Below are positions 1 to 9,124 of a stretch of DNA of 64,000 bases, in pieces (position 1 is the stretch's first letter; the number at the start of each line of letters is the position of its first letter). This DNA comes from Bordetella genomosp. 9. GTDB lineage: Bacteria; Pseudomonadota; Gammaproteobacteria; Burkholderiales; Burkholderiaceae_B. A program made the position numbers and the translations under genes. The stretch lies in NCBI RefSeq assembly GCF_002261425.1, contig NZ_NEVJ01000002.1:806001-870000 (forward strand), read 5' to 3'. The notes beneath the pieces are model-generated. The model did no database searches, had not been told where the DNA came from, and saw only the letters and a list, made by a program, of their open reading frames with translations.

Positions 1-1
1 G

Positions 2-415
<414 letters not shown>

Positions 416-428
416 CCTACGGCTGATC

Positions 429-2846
429 ATGCAATTTCCCGAGTCCTGGCTGCGCGCGCTGGTCAATCCCTCCATCGATACCAAAGAGCTGGCGCATCGC
501 CTGACGATGGCCGGTCTGGAAGTCGAAGACCTGCAGCCCGCCGCGCCGCCGTTTTCCGGCGTGGTCGTCGCCCATATCGTCGAGATCGCGCCGCATCCCG
601 ACGCCGACAAGCTGCGCGTGTGCCAGGTCGACGACGGCTCGGGCCAACCGCTGCAGATCGTGTGCGGCGCGCCCAATGCCGCCAAGGGGCTGAAGGTGCC
701 GCTGGCGCGCATCGGGGCGCAACTGCCTGGTGAGATCAAGATCGGCAAGGCCAAGATGCGCGGGGTCGAATCGGCCGGCATGCTGTGCTCGGCGCGCGAG
801 CTCGGCTTGTCGCAAGACCATGCGGGCCTGCTCGAACTGCCGGCCGACAGCGTGCCGGGCGCCTCGCTGCGCGACGTGCTCGACCTGGACGATACGCTGT
901 TCACGCTCAAGCTCACGCCGAATCGCGCCGACTGCCTATCCATCCTGGGCGTCGGCCGCGAAGTCGCCGCCCTGACCGGCACCCCGCTGCACGTGCCCAC
1001 CGCCGAACCGGTGCTGCCTTCGTTCGACGACGTGCTCGCCGTGGATATCCAGGCGCCGGATCTCTGCGGCCGTTTCGCCGGCCGCATCATCCGTGGCGTG
1101 AACGCCCGCGCGGCCACGCCGCAATGGATGAAGACGCGCCTGGAGCGCGCCGGCCAGCGTTCCGTGTCGGCGCTGGTGGACATCTCGAATTACGTCATGC
1201 TGGAGCTGGGCCGGCCCACCCACGTGTTCGACCTGGACAAGGTGTCCGGCGGCCTGACGGTGCGCTGGGCCCGGCCCGGTGAATCGCTCAAGCTGCTGAA
1301 CGGCCAGGAAATCGCGCTGGACCAGGATGTCGGCGTGATCTCGGCCGGCGCAACGGTCGAGAGCCTGGCCGGCATCATGGGTGGCGACGCCACCGCGGTG
1401 ACGCTGGACACGCGCAACATCTACGTCGAAGCGGCCTTCTGGTGGCCCGAAGCCATCGCCGGCCGCGCGCGCCGCTACAAGTTCAGTTCCGAAGCCAGCC
1501 ATCGCTTCGAACGCGGCGTGGATTTCCAGGACATTCCTGAACACCTGGAATTCATCACGCGCCTGATCCTGGACATCTGCGGCGGCGAATGCGGCCCGAT
1601 CCACGACAAGACCGTCAATCTGCCGCGCCGCGAACCCGTGCACATGCGCCTGTCGCGTTGCGAGCGGGTGCTGGGCGTGCATATACCGCGCGACGAAATC
1701 GCCGGCATCTTCACGCGCCTGGGCCTGCGCCACCAGATCGACGGCGACGTCGTGACGGTCGTGCCGCCGTCCTATCGTTTCGACCTGGCCATCGAAGAAG
1801 ACCTGATCGAAGAAGTCGCGCGTATCCACGGCTTCGAAAGTATTCCGGACCAACCGCCCATGGCGCTGGCCAAGATGCGCGCTCCCCGGGAAGCGCGGCG
1901 CGGCCCGCATGCGGTGCGGCGCCAGATGGCCGCGCTGGACTACCAGGAAGTCGTCAACTTCAGCTTCGTCGAAGCCGACTGGGAGCGCGACTACGCCGGC
2001 AACACCGATCCCATCAAGCTGTTGAATCCCATCGCCAGCCAGCTGGCGGTCATGCGGTCCAGCCTGCTGGGCGGACTGGTCGCGAACATCGTCCACAACG
2101 CCAATCGCAAGCAATCGCGCGTGCGGGTGTTCGAGCTGGGCCGCGTGTTCTTCCGCGACGCCTCTGTGGCCGATGGCGAGCTCGCGGTGGCCGGCGTGCG
2201 ACAGCCGCTGAAGCTGGCCGGCGCGGCCTGGGGCCCGCACGTGGAAGAACAGTGGGGCACGCCGACGCGGCAGGTCGACTTCTACGACGTCAAGATGGAC
2301 GTGCAGGCGCTGTTCGGCGCGCGTGCCGGCGAGCTGCGTTTCGAAGCCGCCGCGCATCCGGCCTTGCATCCGGGACGCGGCGCGCGCATTGTGCTGGACG
2401 GCAAGGCCATAGGCTGGCTGGGTGAATTGCATCCGCGCTGGGCCCAGAAAGCGGAACTCGCGCACGCGCCGGTACTGTTCGAAGTGGACGTGGACGCGGT
2501 CCTGGAAGGCCGCCTGCCGCAAGTGCGCGAGCTGTCGCGCCAGCCGGTGGTGGTGCGCGATCTTGCCATGTGGGTGGATGCCGCGCTGCCCGCGCAGGCC
2601 ATGCTGGACACCATCGCGCAGGCCATCGCGCAGGACCCGAAACTGTCCATCGTGCAGGACGCGCGGCTCTTCGACGTCTGGCGAGAAAAGACGCAAGTCG
2701 ATGATTCTGCTAAAGAAAAAAGCCTTGCTTTCCGCTTCTGGCTACAGGACACTGACGCAACGCTGGACGAGCCGCGCGTGACGGACTGCCTGAATCGCAT
2801 CAGGGACAAGCTTATTCAGGCCCATGGCGCGCGCCAGCGCGCCTGA
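429..2846 (+). CDS. pheT: Phenylalanine--tRNA ligase beta subunit
   Basis: The product is 805 residues, the normal length for bacterial PheT. The order of domains is typical: an N-terminal tRNA-binding OB-fold (about residues 40-150, with [14 protein letters not shown]), the B3/4 editing domain (about 210-400), the B5 domain, the catalytic-like core, and a C-terminal anticodon-binding ferredoxin-like domain (RDLAMWVD onward). It pairs with PheS to make Phe-tRNA and edits Tyr-tRNA-Phe. Its TGA stop overlaps the region leading to ihfA. Confidence 0.98.
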   Translation: MQFPESWLRALVNPSIDTKELAHRLTMAGLEVEDLQPAAPPFSGVVVAHIVEIAPHPDADKLRVCQVDDGSGQPLQIVCGAPNAAKGLKVPLARIGAQLPGEIKIGKAKMRGVESAGMLCSARELGLSQDHAGLLELPADSVPGASLRDVLDLDDTLFTLKLTPNRADCLSILGVGREVAALTGTPLHVPTAEPVLPSFDDVLAVDIQAPDLCGRFAGRIIRGVNARAATPQWMKTRLERAGQRSVSALVDISNYVMLELGRPTHVFDLDKVSGGLTVRWARPGESLKLLNGQEIALDQDVGVISAGATVESLAGIMGGDATAVTLDTRNIYVEAAFWWPEAIAGRARRYKFSSEASHRFERGVDFQDIPEHLEFITRLILDICGGECGPIHDKTVNLPRREPVHMRLSRCERVLGVHIPRDEIAGIFTRLGLRHQIDGDVVTVVPPSYRFDLAIEEDLIEEVARIHGFESIPDQPPMALAKMRAPREARRGPHAVRRQMAALDYQEVVNFSFVEADWERDYAGNTDPIKLLNPIASQLAVMRSSLLGGLVANIVHNANRKQSRVRVFELGRVFFRDASVADGELAVAGVRQPLKLAGAAWGPHVEEQWGTPTRQVDFYDVKMDVQALFGARAGELRFEAAAHPALHPGRGARIVLDGKAIGWLGELHPRWAQKAELAHAPVLFEVDVDAVLEGRLPQVRELSRQPVVVRDLAMWVDAALPAQAMLDTIAQAIAQDPKLSIVQDARLFDVWREKTQVDDSAKEKSLAFRFWLQDTDATLDEPRVTDCLNRIRDKLIQAHGARQRA

Positions 2847-2878
2847 TGCGCGCAGGGGTAAAAGAGGGGATTAGAAAT

Positions 2879-3208
2879 ATGCTTTCCGAGCCACGCACAT
2901 TGACCAAGGCCGAACTCGCGGAGTTGCTGTTCGAACGGGTAGGTTTGAACAAGCGCGAGGCCAAGGACATCGTCGACACCTTCTTCGAGGAAATCCGCGA
3001 CGCCCTGGCGCGCGGCGATTCGGTCAAGCTGTCCGGGTTCGGCAATTTCCAGGTGCGCGATAAGCCGCCGCGTCCGGGACGCAATCCCAAGACGGGCGAG
3101 ACCATACCCATCGCCGCGCGCCGTGTGGTCACCTTCCACGCCAGCCAGAAGTTGAAGAGCATCGTCGAGAACACCGCGACGCCCGACGAGTCTGCGCCGG
3201 CTGACTGA
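2879..3208 (+). CDS. ihfA: Integration host factor subunit alpha
   Basis: This 109-residue HU/IHF-family DNA-bending protein shows the signature [22 protein letters not shown] with the beta-arm tip Pro (NPKTGE). IHF-alpha dimerises with IHF-beta, bends DNA by about 160 degrees, and supports site-specific recombination, including many prophage integrases. I chose ATG 2879 because GAGGGG at 2864-2869 sits about 9 nt upstream. An in-frame ATG at 2846, overlapping the pheT stop, would add 11 residues but lacks a ribosome site. The gene is co-transcribed with pheST. Confidence 0.95.
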   Translation: MLSEPRTLTKAELAELLFERVGLNKREAKDIVDTFFEEIRDALARGDSVKLSGFGNFQVRDKPPRPGRNPKTGETIPIAARRVVTFHASQKLKSIVENTATPDESAPAD

Positions 3209-3267
3209 AGCAGCCGCCGCCGCGATGTATATCCGGCCGCCTGGGCCATGCCGCTAATAATCCAACC

Positions 3268-3717
3268 ATGACTCGACCAGAACCTGCCGTTGTCTTGCCA
3301 CCGATTCCGGCCAAGCGTTACTTCACCATCGGTGAAGTCAGCGAGCTGTGCGGCGTCAAGCCGCATGTGCTGCGCTACTGGGAACAGGAGTTCACCCAAC
3401 TCAAGCCGGTCAAGCGCCGCGGCAACCGGCGCTACTACCAGCACCATGAAGTCCTTCTGATCCGCCGCATACGCTCGCTGCTTTACGAGCAGGGCTTCAC
3501 GATCAGCGGCGCGCGCAATCGACTGGGCGACACGCGCGAAGCGCCGCCGCGCGACCAGGATGCCGCCGTGCGTTTCAGCGGCGCGGAAATGCAGTCGCTG
3601 CGCGCGGAGCTGAACGGCGTTTCCGCCGTGCTGGCCGAGGCGCTGAACAACGTCACGCAGGGCGCTGTTGCCGAGTCCACCACCGGCGCGCGGACGTCCG
3701 TGGACGATACGGACTGA
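3268..3717 (+). CDS. MerR-family transcriptional regulator
   Basis: The product is 149 residues with an N-terminal winged-helix MerR DNA-binding domain: [25 protein letters not shown], then RRGNRRYY and an [14 protein letters not shown] coiled segment. The C-terminal part is short and has no cysteine metal site, unlike metal-sensing MerR proteins. A regulator of this kind directly after ihfA is common in beta- and gammaproteobacteria. The effector is unknown. Confidence 0.9.
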   Translation: MTRPEPAVVLPPIPAKRYFTIGEVSELCGVKPHVLRYWEQEFTQLKPVKRRGNRRYYQHHEVLLIRRIRSLLYEQGFTISGARNRLGDTREAPPRDQDAAVRFSGAEMQSLRAELNGVSAVLAEALNNVTQGAVAESTTGARTSVDDTD

Positions 3718-3781
3718 ATACTGCGTGCTCGATGAGAACCCGCAGCGCACGTCCGCAATACATCTGATATACTCTCGGTCT

Positions 3782-3860
<79 letters not shown>

Positions 3861-3866
3861 ATGAAA

Positions 3867-3902
3867 ACAAGGGCTTACAGATTTCGGTCTGTAAGCCCTT
3901 GT
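3867..3902 (+). terminator. Hairpin after tRNA-Pro, phage-borne
   Basis: A perfect 15-bp stem (3867-3881 with 3888-3902) is closed by a T-G wobble around a TTCG tetraloop (3883-3886), followed by a short T run. It probably terminates the tRNA transcript. The outer 12 bp of the stem are the same as in the hairpin after attR (49263-49298), while the inner stem and loop differ. The phage therefore brings its own replacement terminator. Confidence 0.75.
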
Positions 3903-3904
3903 CC

Positions 3905-3928
3905 TTTAGTGGACTAGGTAGTGGACTA
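3905..3928 (+). repeat. Two 12-bp units, probable integrase arm sites (left arm)
   Basis: Two adjacent 12-bp units, tttagtggacta and ggtagtggacta, begin two bases after the hairpin. The same unit type occurs three times beside the integrase gene (49056-49091) and as a longer degenerate array outside attR (49301-49384). Spacing of one unit close to one helical turn suits arm-type binding by a tyrosine integrase. The binding role is inferred. Confidence 0.55.
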
Positions 3929-4150
3929 GTCGCTCGCGGAATCTTCCGGCGCCAGATGGCCCGTGGCGCGCGGCCGCGAATCCAGCCAAGCGCGCACCTC
4001 GTGCGCCGGCCAGCCCACGGCGCGGCTGGTCAGCTGCACCGGCCGGGGAAAATCGCCGTCGTTAATCATTTTGTAAATTGTCGTGGTGGACAGCCCGACG
4101 GCTTGGCGCAGCGCCGGCAGGCGGTAGACGATGGGGTCAACGGTCGGCAT
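3926..4150 (-). CDS. AlpA-like helix-turn-helix protein, putative excisionase
   Basis: The product is 74 residues. LRQAVGLSTTTIYKMINDGDFPRPVQL followed by a WPAHEVRAWL segment is the MerR-like/AlpA winged-helix fold used by phage excisionases and by activators of excision genes. It is the last gene of the left early operon and lies directly beside attL, which fits a role as recombination directionality factor. It overlaps the 12-bp repeats at 3905-3928. The excisionase role is inferred from fold and position. Confidence 0.8.
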   Translation of the reverse strand: MPTVDPIVYRLPALRQAVGLSTTTIYKMINDGDFPRPVQLTSRAVGWPAHEVRAWLDSRPRATGHLAPEDSASD

Positions 4151-4153
4151 GGG

Positions 4154-4453
4154 CTATCTCCCGCGTGCGGCCGCGGCGTTGGTGATGACGTGGCGGAAAG
4201 CTTTGCAGGGGTCGATATCGTAGTTTCGCTCCGAAGCGTAGGCGCTGGCCTTGTGCTCCAAGTCGTCAAACAGGCTTAGCGCTACGGCTAGCCGGAACGC
4301 GTCGCCGTCGTTGGTCAGGGGATTCCATAGTTCGCGTTGGTGGTACAGAGTGTTCTCCTTCACGACCCATAGCCCGCGCTTATCGCGCGATGTTGGATCG
4401 AACTCCTTGCCAGCCGCCCGCGCGGCGCGCTCCAGCAGTTCGCGGTCATCCAT
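4154..4453 (-). CDS. Phage hypothetical protein
   Basis: This 99-residue protein begins MDDRELLERAARAAG, a start repeated in several small phage proteins. It contains a WNPLTNDGDAFRLAVAL stretch typical of a widespread small phage family of unknown function. ATG 4453 overlaps the end of the gene upstream (stop 4446-4448), so it is translationally coupled within the left early operon. The frame stays open further upstream, but that extension is arginine-rich antisense-like sequence and was not used. Confidence 0.7.
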   Translation of the reverse strand: MDDRELLERAARAAGKEFDPTSRDKRGLWVVKENTLYHQRELWNPLTNDGDAFRLAVALSLFDDLEHKASAYASERNYDIDPCKAFRHVITNAAAARGR

Positions 4454-4637
4454 TGCCTTGCTCCTTGGCCGCGCGCTCAGCGATGGCGGCGTCGATGATC
4501 TGCGCGATGTCGAAGCATTCTTCCGGGTCTGCGAGGCCCAGCTCTTCCAGCAGGCGGTGCCACGCCGACGTCTTGGTATCCGTCGCCCGAGCGGCGAATT
4601 CACGCCAGCGCGCGGCGTCCTTTTCTTGGTCACCCAT
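4446..4637 (-). CDS. Phage hypothetical protein
   Basis: A small acidic protein of 63 residues (MGDQEKDAARWREFAARA). GGAG lies about 8 nt before ATG 4637, and the start overlaps the end of the next upstream gene by 8 bp. It is probably alpha-helical, with no recognised domain. It belongs to the run of overlapping small genes at the distal end of the left early operon. Confidence 0.65.
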   Translation of the reverse strand: MGDQEKDAARWREFAARATDTKTSAWHRLLEELGLADPEECFDIAQIIDAAIAERAAKEQGNG

Positions 4638-5046
4638 TGTTTTTCTCCAGTGATCGCTGAACCATTTCCGTAGTGTAGTCGCGCATCTCACGCGCCAGCG
4701 CGCGGAACATCGTTTCCCACATCGTGCCGGCCTGCATGTGCAGCACCTCGAAGGACGCGCCGTGGTTCTTGGCCTTAAACCACTCGTCGAAGGTGGGCGG
4801 GGGGTTGGCCTCCGGCAGGGAGAGGCGCGCCAGCGCAACCTTTTTCAGCGTGTCGGCGGAAGCTATCCGGATGCGCTTCAAAAGCTCTTCGCGCAACTGT
4901 TCAACCTCGGTAGCGGTCAGCTGTTCGCCAGCTTCCAACTTTGCATGTAGCCCGTCCGCAACCTGAGGTGATGGCGCGTCGCGGTAGGGGGTATCGTCTG
5001 ACGGCGGAATTTCAATCTTTGGGTATCGGTACTGGTGGGGCCACAT
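4630..5046 (-). CDS. Phage hypothetical protein
   Basis: A 138-residue protein with a proline-rich N-terminus and a helical middle (LEAGEQLTATEVEQLREELLKRI). I chose ATG 5046 because AGGAG (minus strand, 5056-5060) is 9 nt upstream; a GTG at 5052 would be only 3 nt from it. No domain is recognised. It overlaps genes on both sides and is translationally coupled to the helicase gene. Confidence 0.65.
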   Translation of the reverse strand: MWPHQYRYPKIEIPPSDDTPYRDAPSPQVADGLHAKLEAGEQLTATEVEQLREELLKRIRIASADTLKKVALARLSLPEANPPPTFDEWFKAKNHGASFEVLHMQAGTMWETMFRALAREMRDYTTEMVQRSLEKNNG

Positions 5047-5048
5047 AA

Positions 5049-6482
5049 TCACGATCTCCTATTCAAGGCTTCGAGCAACAGGTCTTGCACTTCCCGTTTG
5101 GATTCGAGGCGCGCCATGACTATCTCGTCTATCGTGTCGCGCGCCAGGATGTAATGGATGAACGTGAGCCGGTTGTGGCCGGCCTGTAGCTGCCGCGTGG
5201 GGCCGATGCGCTCAATGATTTGCGCCCACTCTTCCAAATTCCAGTTAACCGAAAAGAACACCAGGATGTTGCCGCCGTCCTGCAGATTCAGGCCGTGGCC
5301 GGCGCTGGCCGGGTGGGCGAACATGACGGGTATCTTGCCCGCGTTCCAGTCGCGCAGCGTCTGCGGATCCTTGTCCAGCTGGCGGCCCTTGGGGAACGCC
5401 TTCAGCAACCGGGCCAGGTCGCTCTTGAAGTGGTAGGCCACCAGCACCGGCATGCCGGCCGCCTCTTCGATGACGCTCTCCAGGGCCTGGATTTTGGCGT
5501 CGTGGACTTCCACCCAGCGGCTGGTGTCCTCGCCCACGTAGGCGGCGCCGTTGGCCAGCTGGAGACATTTCATCGTCTTGGCCGCCGCGTTGAACGCCTC
5601 GACCTCGTGCTCGCCGATCATGGCGAACATTTCTTTCTCCATGTCGCGGTACATCTTGCGCGCGCCGGCCGGCAGATCCACGTAGATCGTGTTAGGGATC
5701 GGCTCCCGCAGGTCGAACCAGTCGCGCGGGTCCAGCGACAGACACAGCCCGCGCATGGCGTCCTCGATCTGGTCCTGAGCAAACGGCAGGGGCTCGATGC
5801 CGTAGCCGTTGTGCGCCGGGCGGAACCAGCGGGACTTGAACGCCTCGAACGTGCGGCCCAGCCGCTGACCCTGGTCCAGGAACCACGCTTGCCCCCAGAG
5901 ATCCTGCAGGCCGTTGGGCGATGGCGTGCCGGTCAGCTCGATGAGGTGCTTGACCTGGCTGTGCGCCACGCGCGCCAGCGGGCGGGCGCGCACGGACCCA
6001 GCGCCGCGCACATATTCCGTTCCTTTTTTGCTGACCTGCTGGCTGCCGCGCCAGCTCTTGAGCTTGGTGGACTCGTCGGCCGCGACTTTCAGAAAAGGCC
6101 AAGGGCGGCGCGCGACCTTCAGGGCTTCCTCCAGCCACGGCAGATTCTCGTAGTTGATCGTGAACACGCTGGCCGAGAAACCGAAGGCGCGCGCCAGCGC
6201 CGCCTGGCGCGCCTTCGCCTCCCCGACGATCGGCACGACTTCTACGTTGCGCAGGTGCGCCCACTTCGCCGCCTCGTCCGGCCAGGTCGATTGCGCCACG
6301 CGCAGCGGCGCCACCACCAGCGCCGGGCCGGGCTCGACCAGCTCCAGGATGTCCAGCGCGTTCAGCGTGGAGGTGGTCTTGCCCATGCCCATGCCGGCCC
6401 AAACGCCACACCGCGGCACGTCCAGGATGTGGTCCAAAATGATCTGCTGGTAAGGCCGGGGGGTGAATGCCTTGCGCGTCAC
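5049..6482 (-). CDS. SNF2-like DEAD-box helicase
   Basis: This 477-residue superfamily 2 helicase shows motif I GMGKTT near residue 33, motif II as ADES near residue 135, motif III LTGTPSPNG near residue 187, and a C-terminal RecA-like half with ASAGHGLNLQDG and a motif VI region around QIIERIGPTRQ. The usual motif VI arginine finger (GR.RQ) is replaced by GPTRQ. Proteins of this type occur in phage early regions and may remodel DNA-protein complexes during replication or recombination. The start is GTG at 6482, overlapping the upstream stop as GTGA. Confidence 0.9.
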   Translation of the reverse strand: MTRKAFTPRPYQQIILDHILDVPRCGVWAGMGMGKTTSTLNALDILELVEPGPALVVAPLRVAQSTWPDEAAKWAHLRNVEVVPIVGEAKARQAALARAFGFSASVFTINYENLPWLEEALKVARRPWPFLKVAADESTKLKSWRGSQQVSKKGTEYVRGAGSVRARPLARVAHSQVKHLIELTGTPSPNGLQDLWGQAWFLDQGQRLGRTFEAFKSRWFRPAHNGYGIEPLPFAQDQIEDAMRGLCLSLDPRDWFDLREPIPNTIYVDLPAGARKMYRDMEKEMFAMIGEHEVEAFNAAAKTMKCLQLANGAAYVGEDTSRWVEVHDAKIQALESVIEEAAGMPVLVAYHFKSDLARLLKAFPKGRQLDKDPQTLRDWNAGKIPVMFAHPASAGHGLNLQDGGNILVFFSVNWNLEEWAQIIERIGPTRQLQAGHNRLTFIHYILARDTIDEIVMARLESKREVQDLLLEALNRRS

Positions 6483-6700
6483 AGTACGCCCGCCTTTTGC
6501 ATTTTCTGCTTGCGCTTACGCACCTGGTCATCGTCGACGCTGCATATGTCGGCGATTTCACAGGTGCGGTACTCGCCCGTCTTCAACAGCCGTTCGATCT
6601 GCATGTCCTTCGCGGCGCTCACGTACTCGGTCCGCGCGCGCTTGTGCTTGACCGGCTGCACGTTCGCCATGTGGCGAACCATCCAGGCTATGCCGTTCAT
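6479..6700 (-). CDS. Phage hypothetical protein, HTH-like
   Basis: A 73-residue basic protein. The segment YRTCEIADICSVDDDQVRKRKQK has the pattern of a helix-turn-helix (ADICSVDDDQVRKR), so DNA binding is possible. Its ATG overlaps the upstream TGA, and its TGA overlaps the helicase GTG. Function is unknown. Confidence 0.6.
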   Translation of the reverse strand: MNGIAWMVRHMANVQPVKHKRARTEYVSAAKDMQIERLLKTGEYRTCEIADICSVDDDQVRKRKQKMQKAGVL

Positions 6701-6954
6701 GTCTTCGGCACCGGTGTGATGTTCGATCCCAGCGCAGCGGCAGCGCGGACACCTAGCAGCTCACCAATGGCAGCAAATGATGCGTCGTGTTCCTCCAGGG
6801 CCGCTATGTCGTCGGCAGGCTCGCAACCGAATGGCATTTCGTACAGGCGCTTGTCCGCTTCATAGTGACGGCGCAGCGCCGCCTCCAGTTCAGCGATGCG
6901 GGCATGTAGTCGCTGGATCGTTCCGCCTACCTTGATTTCGTACTCTAGGTCCAT
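6697..6954 (-). CDS. Phage hypothetical protein
   Basis: An 85-residue acidic protein with an N-terminal coiled-coil-like helix (IQRLHARIAELEAALRRHYEA). No family is recognised. The gene is one base clear of its upstream neighbour (stop at 6956) and overlaps the next start as ATGA, so it is part of the early operon. Confidence 0.6.
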   Translation of the reverse strand: MDLEYEIKVGGTIQRLHARIAELEAALRRHYEADKRLYEMPFGCEPADDIAALEEHDASFAAIGELLGVRAAAALGSNITPVPKT

Positions 6955-6955
6955 G

Positions 6956-7180
6956 TCATTTCCCTTCGATCATGGCAGCGGCAGCGCGGAACCGTTCCCG
7001 TTCTTCCGGGCTGTCGATGGTCATGGTGTAGCCGCAACATTTCGGCCAGCCGTGTTGTAGCGAACGGGACGCATCAACCAAGCGATACGCGCCACAGTGC
7101 ATGCACCAGACCTTCCCGCGACGAATCTGCGGGATGTTCAACATAGCCTTCGCCGCTCTCCTGAGCAGGTCGTTATCCAT
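6956..7180 (-). CDS. Phage hypothetical protein with zinc-ribbon-like cysteines
   Basis: A 74-residue product from ATG 7180, which overlaps the upstream stop by 8 bp. It starts MDNDLLRRAAKAML and contains CMHC...CC (WCMHCGAYRLVDASRSLQHGWPKCCGY), plausibly a four-ligand zinc ribbon. Function is unknown. A longer frame upstream reads as antisense-like low-information sequence and was left out. Confidence 0.6.
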   Translation of the reverse strand: MDNDLLRRAAKAMLNIPQIRRGKVWCMHCGAYRLVDASRSLQHGWPKCCGYTMTIDSPEERERFRAAAAMIEGK

Positions 7181-7373
7181 TGCCGGCTCCCATGCGTTGA
7201 TACGCATAGACGCGCATCTGCGGTTCGACCTCTTCCGCCATCTTGGGATTGCGCGAGTTCCAGTAACCGTCACCAAGGACGTATGGCTCGCCTTCGCCAT
7301 CCACGACGATGCGCTCAGGGTACCGTCCGTTGGCGCGATACCACTCCACTTCCAGGGCTTGCCACTTATTCAT
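7173..7373 (-). CDS. Phage hypothetical protein
   Basis: A 66-residue protein (MNKWQALEVEWYRANGRYPERIVVDGEGEPYVLGDGYWN read in parts). The ATG at 7373 overlaps the stop of the gene upstream (7366-7368). No domain is recognised; the fold looks small and beta-rich. Confidence 0.6.
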   Translation of the reverse strand: MNKWQALEVEWYRANGRYPERIVVDGEGEPYVLGDGYWNSRNPKMAEEVEPQMRVYAYQRMGAGNG

Positions 7374-7626
7374 CGTTCGCCCCCTCTGCGGCACGCTGGG
7401 CGCGGGCGGCGTCCCATTCATTGACAAGATTCTTAAGCGTCTGGCATTCCGTGACGGTCAACACTCGCCCGGGATTCTGGGACCAGTTATAGGCAAGGTT
7501 TGCCAGTTGCGCGCCGATCCGGATGCGTTCCGCATCCCCCCGCGCTGGGCTGGCGAGACAGGGCGGCGCGGAAACCGTGCAGACGTTCGATGGCCCACAT
7601 TTGGTCCGGGTAGTCCTCACCATCAC
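7366..7626 (-). CDS. Phage hypothetical protein, possibly the frameshifted tail of the gene upstream
   Basis: An open frame of 86 codons overlaps the end of the 7487-8353 gene by about 140 bp. The last 55 residues (DAERIRIGAQLANLAYNWSQ onward) look like genuine protein. The part inside the overlap does not, and no good ribosome site is visible. Removing one base from the G6 run (plus-strand C run 7536-7541) fuses the two frames into one smooth protein. It may therefore be the C-terminal part of a frameshifted gene, or it may start at an unidentified codon near 7510. Confidence 0.5.
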   Translation of the reverse strand: MMVRTTRTKCGPSNVCTVSAPPCLASPARGDAERIRIGAQLANLAYNWSQNPGRVLTVTECQTLKNLVNEWDAARAQRAAEGANDE

Positions 7627-8353
7627 GCCATATCGCGGCAGGGAAGGCGCTCATGAACGCCTTCCGCTCGTCGCCCTGCGCAGCCGGTGCGTCCAGAGCA
7701 TTCGCCATTGCCGGGGCACCAAAGGCGCGCGCTTCCGCCGCAGCAGCAGGGTAGTAGGGCTTGTCCTGCGCAGCCGGTGCGGGACTTTGCAATTTCGCCG
7801 ATTCGTCAACCGACGGTCTTTGCAGATTCTGCGATTTGTCAACCTGCTGCGCGGGCGCATCCGATGGGGCGGCGATAACTCCAAGCGCTTGGCATTCCCA
7901 CCAACTTTGCGGCTTCGGTCCGTAATGCCATTTCTCGTTTTCGCTATGCCGATAGCGGTAATACACCGGCACCGCCCCGGCCTCGCTGGCAACAACCTTC
8001 GTGCCGCCGCATTCCACTCTGCATTCATGTGCAGGGGCCAGACCACGGCAACAAGTATCGACCTCGCTGGCAACCATTAGAGGATTTCGAATAGTTGGGG
8101 CGGCGTAAAGCGCTTGGCACTCCCACCAGCTTTGCGGTGTCGGTCCATAGTGCCACTTCTCGGATTCACTATGCCGATAGCGGTAGGCCACGGGCTCGGC
8201 CTCGCTGGCGGCAGACAAGATACTTTCATGGGTCAGACGCAGCGCATGGGCAGCCGCGAGCATGGCTCGCTGGATGGTCTGCGAATCGATGCGCGGGCTG
8301 TTCGCGTGGCCTTCCAGTTCGAGCGCGAGGCCGATGTAATCAATGTTGGTCAT
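7487..8353 (-). CDS. Phage hypothetical protein with duplicated RYRHSE..WHYGP module
   Basis: A 288-residue protein. A segment of about 36 residues, containing YRYRHSE.EKWHYGP.PQSWWECQAL, occurs twice (about residues 50-85 and 125-160) and resembles the module found in Ea22-like or 'Ead' phage early proteins. The region after it is low-complexity and alanine-rich. The C-terminal 15 or so residues (from CGTHPDR) are out of character and follow the G6 run near 7536, so the true C-terminus may be in the next frame. Function is unknown; it is an early-region accessory gene. Confidence 0.65.
   Translation of the reverse strand: MTNIDYIGLALELEGHANSPRIDSQTIQRAMLAAAHALRLTHESILSAASEAEPVAYRYRHSESEKWHYGPTPQSWWECQALYAAPTIRNPLMVASEVDTCCRGLAPAHECRVECGGTKVVASEAGAVPVYYRYRHSENEKWHYGPKPQSWWECQALGVIAAPSDAPAQQVDKSQNLQRPSVDESAKLQSPAPAAQDKPYYPAAAAEARAFGAPAMANALDAPAAQGDERKAFMSAFPAAIWRDGEDYPDQMWAIERLHGFRAALSRQPSAGGCGTHPDRRATGKPCL
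7884..8209. repeat. Imperfect direct duplication inside a phage gene
   Basis: Segments 7884-7990 and 8109-8209 are similar over about 100 bp, with the same run from AGCGCTTGGCA through GGCCTCGCTGGC and scattered substitutions, mostly silent or conservative. The copies are about 225 bp apart and encode the two WHYGP modules. The divergence indicates an old duplication under selection to keep both modules. Confidence 0.8.
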
Positions 8354-8356
8354 GTC

Positions 8357-8677
8357 TCAGTCCTTGGGAATGATGGCTAGCCTCGTACCGGCATCAACAT
8401 CGCGGAGCCAGCGCAAGCGATAATTCCGCTGATAACTGCCGTTTGTGTAATGGGTCACTTCCGCCACCGGCACCATCTCCGCGACCATCTCGGCACGGGC
8501 CTGGGCGCGGATTTCAGCGATAGTCGGGTATTCGGGCAGGGGGCACCACTGCGGCATAGCTTCCGATACGTCGAGCGCGCGCTCAACTGCCGTGCACTCA
8601 TAGACGCCGGCACTGTAGTACTGACGGTTCGGACAACCGACACAACGCGTCACGGTTCCGAGAATACGGGCGGTCAT
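8357..8677 (-). CDS. Phage hypothetical protein with CxxC motif
   Basis: A 106-residue protein with N-terminal cysteines (CVGCPNRQYYSAGVYEC), possibly a small metal site, followed by a PEYPTIAEIRAQARAEM helix. Its ATG overlaps the upstream gene's stop as ATGA. No family is recognised. Confidence 0.6.
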   Translation of the reverse strand: MTARILGTVTRCVGCPNRQYYSAGVYECTAVERALDVSEAMPQWCPLPEYPTIAEIRAQARAEMVAEMVPVAEVTHYTNGSYQRNYRLRWLRDVDAGTRLAIIPKD

Positions 8678-8937
8678 GTCGGCTCCTTGCGGTCAAGTTC
8701 CATGATGCGTAGACGGATTTGTACGGGCGCTTGGGAGCCGTACCGGTCTGCCAGCTGGGCAGCTTCCTCCAGCGCCTTGCGCCGCTCGTCGGCGCGTGCC
8801 CAGGCTTCTCTGGCATCCGCGTACTCGACCATCGTGCTGGCTCGATAGGTGTCGATCTCGATGGGCGTGTACAGCACAGTGATTTCCATCGTGCTGTCAG
8901 GCTCTGGCAACTCCGGCCGGGCGGGGGTGTCAGGCAT
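8674..8937 (-). CDS. Phage hypothetical protein
   Basis: An 87-residue protein with a proline-rich start (MPDTPARPELPEP) and a charged helical middle (ADAREAWARADERRKALEEAAQLA). I prefer ATG 8937, with GGTGG five bases upstream; an in-frame ATG at 8949 has no ribosome site and would lengthen the overlap with the upstream gene to 20 bp. Function is unknown. Confidence 0.6.
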   Translation of the reverse strand: MPDTPARPELPEPDSTMEITVLYTPIEIDTYRASTMVEYADAREAWARADERRKALEEAAQLADRYGSQAPVQIRLRIMELDRKEPT

Positions 8938-9124
8938 TCGATCCACCATTGCAGTATTGGTTGATGGCTTCGTGCGGCTCTTTGCCTTTCGCTATGGCTT
9001 CCAGGCCAACCGTCACCAGCTCTGGGGGATAGCCGTACAGATCGTGGCGTTTCTCGATCTCGGCGCAGGTATCGATATGGCCGGCGATCATCGCGCGCGT
9101 GTAGCGGTTCAGATCAGTTTCCAT
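8930..9124 (-). CDS. Phage hypothetical protein
   Basis: A 64-residue protein (METDLNRYTRAMIAGHIDTCAEIEKRHD) that looks wholly helical. It overlaps neighbours on both sides by 8 to 11 bp, as is usual in this operon. No recognisable domain. Confidence 0.6.
   Translation of the reverse strand: METDLNRYTRAMIAGHIDTCAEIEKRHDLYGYPPELVTVGLEAIAKGKEPHEAINQYCNGGSNA

Noticed and set aside
2846..2878. Upstream ATG (2846) as ihfA start
   Set aside because: The ATG overlaps the pheT stop without a ribosome site; GAGGGG positions the start at 2879.
5220..6719. Plus-strand 499-codon frame opposite the helicase gene
   Set aside because: It is antisense to a well-supported SNF2-like helicase and has no recognisable motif.
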